A stretch of 6,571 nucleotides of DNA from DAOUAJ01 sp034433615 (GTDB taxonomy: Bacteria > Chloroflexota > Anaerolineae > DUEN01), in contig DAOUAJ010000425.1 of NCBI GenBank assembly GCA_034433615.1, forward strand, positions 1 through 6,571. The letters are read 5' to 3'. The position numbers were made by a program, and so were the translations under genes. This document shows, piece by piece, positions 1 to 4,889 of this stretch; positions within the stretch are counted from its first letter, which is position 1, and every line of letters starts with the position of its first letter. The notes beneath the pieces were generated by a model. It saw only the letters and a program-made list of their open reading frames with translations, did no database searches and was not told the origin of the DNA.

Positions 1-1887
1 GTTGATACGGCGGCGGGAATCTTCGCCCGTGCTGTGGCTATCGCAGGGTTTCACCTGTTCGGCCGGCGCGAGTACTACTCAAACATCATGGGGCGACACA
101 GTTATTTTGACGTGCGCGTCGCTCCTTATCCGCTGACCTGTCATCGCGATACGGTGGACTTGCTGACTACTTTTGAGGCGGAAACCCTGGCCCGCCATGC
201 CATCGTGGTGGTTCCAGGGGGTGGCATTATCTACAACGTGAGGGATGCTGATGTTCCCCTGGAGCGGATCGCGTTTCTGGATGAGCGGGCCCAGGCAGAC
301 TTGAAGGCGTACCTGGATGAACGTGGTCTCCCTCATAGCACGGCTGGCCTCCTCGAAGACGCACGGTGGCGGGGCGTACAAACCTATGGCGTGCCCTATG
401 ACGAGATCACCAACACACTGGCTAAGAGGCTGGGAGTGCCGAAGGCTGTCGCTGAGCGCACGCTGAATACGATCGCCGTCGCAGTATCCTGTGCCCTGCT
501 CTGTCAGAGCCCGGAATACCTCGTGAAGGCCTTAGAAAAGACTTTCCACGGCCGGGCGAAGCTCATCAACATGAACGTTCAGGCCGTGGAACTGGCTCAC
601 GAGTTTGTTCACAGCCACTTTGACACGCGGAATTTCGATTTCAGGTTGGTGCCGGTCAAGCCAACTCAGCCACGCCTGCTCGTTAATGGGACCCAGGCGA
701 CCGCTTTAGGGAAGCTCGCGGCCGGCTTAACCTTTCAAACCTACTATCCAATCAGCCCGGCCACCGATGAAAGCACCTACTTAGAGGCACACGCTAACGT
801 CCCCACCCTCAATGGCGAGCATAGCGGGGTGGTCGTGGTACAGACAGAAGATGAGCTGTCTGCCGTGGCGATGGCATCTGGTGCCGCGCTGACCGGCGCC
901 CGTAGCGCCACGGCGACCTCCGGCCCCGGTTTTTCTCTCATGGTCGAGGGGTTAGGCTGGGCCGGCATCAATGAGGTGCCACTGGTCATTACGCTTTACC
1001 AGCGTGGCAGCCCTGCCACGGGCATGCCCACCCGCAGCGAGCAGGGTGACCTCCAGTTTGTGCTTTATGCCGGCCATGGGGAGTTTCCCCGCATCGTGCT
1101 CTCTTCAGGCGACGTCACCGAGGCCTTCTACGATGCCGCTCAGGCCTTCAACTACGCTGAGCGGTATCAAGTGCCGGTGATCCACATGCTGGACAAAGCT
1201 CTGGCCAGCACCACTCAGACGGTCCCCCCCTTCGACGTTGACTCTATCCGGATCGAGCGAGGCGAGATTTATGACCCGCCTTTGAGGGAAAACGGCAGGG
1301 GTCCCTATGCCCGTTTCGCCCTCACCGAATCAGGGGTGTCTACCCGCTCGCTCTTGGGACAACCTGGCGGCATGCACTGGCTCACCGGTGGCGAGCACAC
1401 CGTTCACGGGCGCGTCACAGAGGACCCTGTGATCCGCGAGGAGATGATGGAGAAGCGGGCACGCAAGCTTGAACTGGCCGCCCGTGAGATCCCCCAGAAT
1501 GAAAAGTTCCAGGTGTACGGTGATCCCAAGGCTGCTTTCACCATCGTGAGCTGGGGCTCTAACAAGGGAGCCATCCTGGAAGCGATGGAGCGCCTCAAGG
1601 CGGAGGGGGACCTATCCCGACTGATCCAGATTCGCCTGCTGTGGCCCTTCCCCGTCGCCGAGATCACCCCTCTCCTGGAGCACGCCGCTCCCTTGATCGT
1701 CGTCGAGTCCAACTTCTCCGGGCAACTCGCCCATCTCATGCGGGCGCAGACCGGCTATGGGGCTGATCACCTGGTTGTTAAATACAACGGTCGTCCCATG
1801 TCCGGTCAGGAGCTGCATCGAGCTTTTAAGGCCATTCATCAAGGGACCGGCGAGCCGCGCATCGTCTTACGTAATCCGTACGAGTAG
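1..1887 (+). CDS. korA: 2-oxoacid:ferredoxin oxidoreductase, fused gamma-alpha subunit (5' partial)
   Basis: This is the larger subunit of a two-subunit 2-oxoacid:acceptor oxidoreductase, a cytoplasmic enzyme making acyl-CoA, CO2 and reduced ferredoxin from a 2-oxoacid and CoA. The frame is open from base 1, and the first visible residues (VDTAAGIFARA) are already inside the conserved start of the gamma domain, so the true start lies upstream, probably by some 15-25 codons. A GTG at 34 is not the start. Counting in-window residues, the gamma domain covers about 1-190 (EYYSNIMGRHSYF near 27-39). The alpha domain starts near 226 with VNGTQATALGK and YYPISPATDES (248-258), the counterpart of the YPITP substrate motif. 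TSGPGF lies at 306-311, GMPTRSEQGDL at 341-351 and the domain II signature VESNFSGQLA near 568. Visible length is 628 residues, about right for a fused subunit minus its N-terminus. korB follows after 27 bp. Whether the substrate is 2-oxoglutarate, pyruvate or a wider range cannot be read from this sequence. Confidence 0.93.
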   Translation, partial: VDTAAGIFARAVAIAGFHLFGRREYYSNIMGRHSYFDVRVAPYPLTCHRDTVDLLTTFEAETLARHAIVVVPGGGIIYNVRDADVPLERIAFLDERAQADLKAYLDERGLPHSTAGLLEDARWRGVQTYGVPYDEITNTLAKRLGVPKAVAERTLNTIAVAVSCALLCQSPEYLVKALEKTFHGRAKLINMNVQAVELAHEFVHSHFDTRNFDFRLVPVKPTQPRLLVNGTQATALGKLAAGLTFQTYYPISPATDESTYLEAHANVPTLNGEHSGVVVVQTEDELSAVAMASGAALTGARSATATSGPGFSLMVEGLGWAGINEVPLVITLYQRGSPATGMPTRSEQGDLQFVLYAGHGEFPRIVLSSGDVTEAFYDAAQAFNYAERYQVPVIHMLDKALASTTQTVPPFDVDSIRIERGEIYDPPLRENGRGPYARFALTESGVSTRSLLGQPGGMHWLTGGEHTVHGRVTEDPVIREEMMEKRARKLELAAREIPQNEKFQVYGDPKAAFTIVSWGSNKGAILEAMERLKAEGDLSRLIQIRLLWPFPVAEITPLLEHAAPLIVVESNFSGQLAHLMRAQTGYGADHLVVKYNGRPMSGQELHRAFKAIHQGTGEPRIVLRNPYE

Positions 1888-1911
1888 GTGAGTCGGTAAA
1901 TCGCTGATTCG
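1888..1911. repeat. three degenerate tandem octamers between korA and korB
   Basis: Starting directly after the korA stop, the spacer reads as three 8-mers in register: GTGAGTCG (1888-1895), GTAAATCG (1896-1903) and CTGATTCG (1904-1911). All fit an xTxAxTCG pattern. The inner AATC-gct-GATT can also pair as a very weak stem. The tract fills the place where a Shine-Dalgarno for the ATG at 1915 would be expected, and no such site is present. It may be a short remnant of a longer octameric repeat array, or chance; with only three imperfect units I cannot decide. Confidence 0.45.
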
Positions 1912-1914
1912 CTC

Positions 1915-2919
1915 ATGACAAAGAAAGGTTGGTATGAAGGAATGGCCACTGTCACTCTCCCTGAGATAACGGTGAAGGATTATCGCGTTGAGGAATCTAT
2001 TGACTGGTGCCCAGGCTGCGGAGACTATGGCATTTTGAACGCCCTTCAGCAAGCGCTGGCAAATTTAAATCTACTGCCTCATCAGGTCGTGATCTTCGGC
2101 GGGATCGGCTGTTCAGGTAAGGCTCAGTATTACACTAGCGCCTATGGCGTTCACACCCTGCATGGCCGCGTGCTTCCCTATGCCACCGGTGCGAAACTGG
2201 CGAACCCCGAACTTACGGTTATCGCCATCGGGGGTGACGGGGATGGGCTGGCCATTGGGGCGGGGCATTTCGTGAACGCCGGCCGACGGAACGTAGACCT
2301 GACGTACATCCTCTTTAACAACGAGGTGTATGGCCTGACCAAAGGCCAGGCATCCCCCACTCTGCCGCTGGGGCTGCAAACCAAAAGCCTGCTTGAGCCC
2401 AACATACAGGGACAGGTGAACGCTCTGATGCTGGCCCTGGCTGTAGGGTTCACCTGGATCGGACGAGGCTATGCCTACAACATCAAGCAGTTGGTGGATC
2501 TGATACAGAGGGCCATTCAGCATCCAGGGCTGGCTTATCTGGAAGTGCTGCAACCGTGTCCGACCTACAACAACCTGCACACGAGAGACTGGTTCGCCGG
2601 CAAGGACCTGGCAAATGCTCGATCGCGCCTCTACTCCGTGGAAGAGGAAGGGTACGACCCGGTTGTGCCAGAGGGAGCCGATGAGGAGATGCTGTTTGCC
2701 AAGATATGCGAACTTAACGAGCTGGCTCACGAATGGGGCAACCGGATCCCAACCGGGGTATTCCTGGAAAATCGTACGGTGTCCACGTTCGAGGAGCGCA
2801 TCGCCGAGCGGATTCCGAGCTACCGCCTGGCTCCGCCGGCGCGTCGGGTCATCGCCGATCGAAATGGCCGCCCTGTGACCGATCTGAGCAAAATCCTTGC
2901 CGAGATGGTCATGACCTAA
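1915..2919 (+). CDS. korB: 2-oxoacid:ferredoxin oxidoreductase, beta subunit
   Basis: This is the thiamine pyrophosphate and iron-sulfur subunit partnering the upstream gamma-alpha protein; electrons leave through its [4Fe-4S] cluster to ferredoxin. Residues from ATG 1915 include WCPGCGDYG (31-39), GGIGCSGK (62-69), the TPP/Mg motif GDGDG (107-111) closed by NN (135-136), and QPCPTYN (213-219). Cysteines 32, 35, 66 and 215 match the four cluster ligands of the Sulfolobus-type enzyme (Cys12, 15, 46 and 197 there as I recall), with the same 34-residue step between first and third. At 334 residues it is a normal length and looks intact. The start is uncertain: ATG 1915 has no Shine-Dalgarno. The in-frame ATG at 1942 has AGAAAGG (1922-1928) 13 bp upstream and would put the first cysteine at 23, nearer to the family norm. 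The longer frame is given here. No separate ferredoxin-like delta subunit is seen. Confidence 0.93.
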   Translation: MTKKGWYEGMATVTLPEITVKDYRVEESIDWCPGCGDYGILNALQQALANLNLLPHQVVIFGGIGCSGKAQYYTSAYGVHTLHGRVLPYATGAKLANPELTVIAIGGDGDGLAIGAGHFVNAGRRNVDLTYILFNNEVYGLTKGQASPTLPLGLQTKSLLEPNIQGQVNALMLALAVGFTWIGRGYAYNIKQLVDLIQRAIQHPGLAYLEVLQPCPTYNNLHTRDWFAGKDLANARSRLYSVEEEGYDPVVPEGADEEMLFAKICELNELAHEWGNRIPTGVFLENRTVSTFEERIAERIPSYRLAPPARRVIADRNGRPVTDLSKILAEMVMT

Positions 2920-2936
2920 ACCGTAGTGATGAGATT

Positions 2937-2952
2937 AATCTTGGGGCAACGG
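2937..2952 (+). repeat. left copy of 16-bp imperfect direct repeat
   Basis: AATCTTGGGGCAACGG here matches AATCTTGGAGCAACAG at 2999-3014 in 14 of 16 positions, both differences being G versus A. The two copies bracket the palindromic element at 2958-2997. This copy runs into a GTG (2952-2954) much as the right copy runs into the kinase ATG, so it resembles a decayed ribosome binding site and start. A reading frame from that GTG stops at 2999. Confidence 0.7.
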
Positions 2953-2957
2953 TGCTC

Positions 2958-2997
2958 AGACCTCCGAGGTCTAGGAGGCCGGAGACCTCGGAGGTCT
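2958..2997. repeat. double palindrome / 15-bp inverted repeat element between korB and the kinase gene
   Basis: The left arm AGACCTCCGAGGTCT (2958-2972) and right arm AGACCTCGGAGGTCT (2983-2997) are perfect reverse complements separated by the 10-bp spacer AGGAGGCCGG. Each arm is also a 7-bp palindrome around one central base (C or G), so the arms are direct repeats with a single difference, their centres 25 bp apart. In RNA the pair could form a 15-bp GC-rich hairpin with a 10-nt loop. No run of T follows it on the + strand, so it is not a standard rho-independent terminator, though it could attenuate or protect the upstream message. Alternatives are a REP-like dispersed element or two operator sites for a dimeric regulator. 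I recall this palindrome type from Chloroflexota intergenic regions but could not search for it. Confidence 0.85.
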
Positions 2998-2998
2998 A

Positions 2999-3014
2999 AA
3001 TCTTGGAGCAACAG
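2999..3014 (+). repeat. right copy of 16-bp imperfect direct repeat, contains the kinase RBS
   Basis: AATCTTGGAGCAACAG is the second copy of the repeat at 2937-2952, offset by 62 bp. It ends exactly at the base before the kinase ATG and starts two bases after the palindromic element. This copy is functional in the sense that it holds the GGAG Shine-Dalgarno. Confidence 0.7.
3005..3008 (+). promoter_or_regulatory. ribosome binding site deciding the kinase start
   Basis: GGAG at 3005-3008 lies 6 bp before ATG 3015. This spacing favours ATG 3015 over an in-frame TTG at 3003, which overlaps the site itself and has no Shine-Dalgarno of its own. Confidence 0.75.
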
Positions 3015-4877
3015 ATGGACGACGAGACGAAAACCAGGGAGCAACTCATCAGCGAGCTGCAAGAATTGCGCCAGCGAGTCAGGCAACTTGAAGCAGCGGA
3101 GGCGGATCGCTGGCAAGCAGAGCGGGGACTGCGTCGTCGGGAATCCATCCTTGAGGCGGTGACTTTCGCCGCTGAGCAGTTCCTCAAAGCAACTTCCTGG
3201 GAGGAAAGGATCGAAGCGGTGTTGGCCCGGTTGGGCTCGGCGGTGGAGGCGAGCCGTGTCTACATTTTCGAGAATCACCGCAGCGAGGATGGGGAACTTC
3301 TGACCAGCCAACGCTACGAGTGGGTAGCACCCGGCATCTCGTCGCAGATCACCAACCCGGTGATGCAAAATATCCCATACAGCCATCCGGCCTTTACGCG
3401 TATGAAAGAGGCGATGGGGCGAGGTGAGTTCATCTACGGGCATATCAGAGAGCTTCCTGCCAGCGAGCAGGAAATGCTGGTCCCGCAGGAGATCAAATCC
3501 ATCATTTTGATGCCGATCTTCACCGGATCGGAGTGGTGGGGCTTTATGGGCTTCGACGAGTGCACACACGAGCGGGAATGGTTGGTTGCAGAAATCGAAG
3601 CTCTCGGGCTGGCCACGAAGATCTTGGGCGCAGCGATCCAACGGCAACGCATAGAGGAGGTGCTGCAACGGCGCAATCGTGGCCTGAGCCTGCTCAACCG
3701 GACGGGTCAGGAACTCACCGCCACGTTAGATTTTCAACAGATTAGCGAGCGGCTATCACAGGCCATTACCGAGGCCTTCTCCGCCGAGGGCGGCTCACTG
3801 TGGCTATGGGACGAGGAACGGCCAGGTGAGTTGGTCTGTCAGGCCGCCTTCCAGCGTGGCGAGAGCCGTTCACCGGTTAATCTGCGCCTCCCGCCTGGGC
3901 AGGGGATCGCTAGCCAGGTGGCGCAGACGGGGACGAGCGTCGTCGTAACACGGGCGTCTGAGGACCCCCGTTTCTTCCCAGAGATTGACGCGCAGATCGG
4001 CTTCCGCACGACCTCGCTGCTCGCCGTGCCGTTGCGAGTGCGTGGCGAGATCATCGGCGTGCTGGAATTGGTGAACAAGCAGAATGGCGACTTTGATGCG
4101 GACGACTGTACTTTGGCAGAGACGCTGGCCGCCTCAGCAGCCAGCGCTATTGACAACGCCCGGTTGATTAAAGCATTGCGCCAGCAGACAGCCGAGTTGC
4201 AAACCCGTAACGAGGAACTGGATGCCTTTGCTCACACCGTGGCCCACGACCTGAAGAATCCGCTCCATCTCGTCACTGGCTTTGCTGAGGCTTTGTGCGT
4301 CACCCATTCCACCATGTCGGCCGAGGAGCTGGAGGATTATTTGCAGACCATAGCCCAGAACGGGCGCAGGATGTACACTATCATTGATGAACTACTTCTG
4401 CTGGCCCAAATGCATCAGAAAGAAGTGGAGATGAAACCCCTGGACATGGCGAGCATCGTCAATGAAGCCCGGCAACGTCTGGCTTACCTGATTAAGGAAT
4501 ATCAGGGCCAGATCATCGTGCCCCCCCATTGGCCATCGGCACTGGGTCATGCCGCCTGGGTAGAGGAGGTGTGGATCAACTATCTGAGCAACGCGCTCAA
4601 GTACGGCGGGCGACCGCCCCGTGTGGAACTGGGTGCAACCATGCAGGCAGATGGGATGGTGCGCTTCTGGGTGCGAGACAACGGCCCTGGCCTCACGCCA
4701 GAGGAGCAGGCCAAGCTGTTTGCGCCATTTATGCGGCTTGACCAGGTGCGCGCCCGAGGACACGGGCTGGGGCTCTCCATTGTGAGGCGCATCGTGGAGA
4801 AGCTGGGCGGTCAGGTGGGGGTAGAGAGCGAGGCAGGCTGTGGAAGCGTGTTCAGTTTCACGTTACCGGCGGCTTGA
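3015..4877 (+). CDS. soluble GAF-GAF sensor histidine kinase
   Basis: This is the sensor kinase of a two-component system: it autophosphorylates a histidine in response to a signal at its GAF domains and passes the phosphate to a response regulator. The 620-residue protein has no signal peptide or membrane segment, so it is cytoplasmic. In order it shows an N-terminal coiled coil (about 8-46), GAF 1 (about 43-213, with the typical WWGFMGFDEC), GAF 2 (about 220-390) and a linking coiled coil (about 380-408). HisKA follows with H-box FAHTVAHDLKNPL and phospho-acceptor His411. The HATPase domain has an N box (NYLSNALKYGG, Asn522/Asn526), G1 DNGPG (555-559), F box FAPFMRL, G2 GHGLGL (582-587) and a final GCGSVFSF, so all catalytic boxes are intact. 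GAF 2 carries NK (354-355), then F360 and D364, close to the NKFDE motif of cyclic-nucleotide GAF domains but with Cys365 in place of the Glu. No receiver domain or response regulator is present. The ligand is unknown. Confidence 0.93.
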   Translation: MDDETKTREQLISELQELRQRVRQLEAAEADRWQAERGLRRRESILEAVTFAAEQFLKATSWEERIEAVLARLGSAVEASRVYIFENHRSEDGELLTSQRYEWVAPGISSQITNPVMQNIPYSHPAFTRMKEAMGRGEFIYGHIRELPASEQEMLVPQEIKSIILMPIFTGSEWWGFMGFDECTHEREWLVAEIEALGLATKILGAAIQRQRIEEVLQRRNRGLSLLNRTGQELTATLDFQQISERLSQAITEAFSAEGGSLWLWDEERPGELVCQAAFQRGESRSPVNLRLPPGQGIASQVAQTGTSVVVTRASEDPRFFPEIDAQIGFRTTSLLAVPLRVRGEIIGVLELVNKQNGDFDADDCTLAETLAASAASAIDNARLIKALRQQTAELQTRNEELDAFAHTVAHDLKNPLHLVTGFAEALCVTHSTMSAEELEDYLQTIAQNGRRMYTIIDELLLLAQMHQKEVEMKPLDMASIVNEARQRLAYLIKEYQGQIIVPPHWPSALGHAAWVEEVWINYLSNALKYGGRPPRVELGATMQADGMVRFWVRDNGPGLTPEEQAKLFAPFMRLDQVRARGHGLGLSIVRRIVEKLGGQVGVESEAGCGSVFSFTLPAA

Positions 4878-4879
4878 CT

Positions 4880-4884
4880 GGAGG
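4880..4884 (+). promoter_or_regulatory. strong ribosome binding site for the alpha-mannosidase
   Basis: GGAGG lies 5 bp before ATG 4890, just after the kinase stop codon (4875-4877). This fixes the mannosidase start and, with the 12-bp gap between genes, suggests both are read from one transcript. Confidence 0.85.
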
Positions 4885-4889
4885 CACTC

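Noticed and set aside
34..1887. GTG at 34 as the start of the KorA gene
   Set aside because: The frame is open back to base 1 and the upstream residues (VDTAAGIFARA) belong to the conserved gamma domain, so the gene begins before the window.
2113..2730. A 205-codon minus-strand frame opposite korB, and a 250-codon one at 2916-3668 opposite the kinase gene
   Set aside because: Both lie within well-supported genes on the + strand, show no recognisable domain, and the second crosses the intergenic palindromes.
2890..2957. A sigma-70-like promoter for the kinase gene, with TTGCCG at 2897-2902 as the -35
   Set aside because: No acceptable -10 hexamer lies 16-18 bp downstream, so a promoter cannot be supported from sequence alone.
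2952..2999. Small frame from GTG 2952 across the palindromes
   Set aside because: It encodes only about 15 residues of repeat sequence (VLRPPRSRRPETSEV) and stops at 2999; it is better explained as a decayed copy of the direct repeat.
2958..3002. Intrinsic terminator after korB
   Set aside because: The hairpin is strong, but the sequence following it on the + strand (AAATCTTGG) has no T-run; opposite-strand use has no converging gene to serve.
3003..3014. TTG at 3003 as the kinase start
   Set aside because: It overlaps the GGAG that is well placed for ATG 3015, has no Shine-Dalgarno of its own and adds only four residues.
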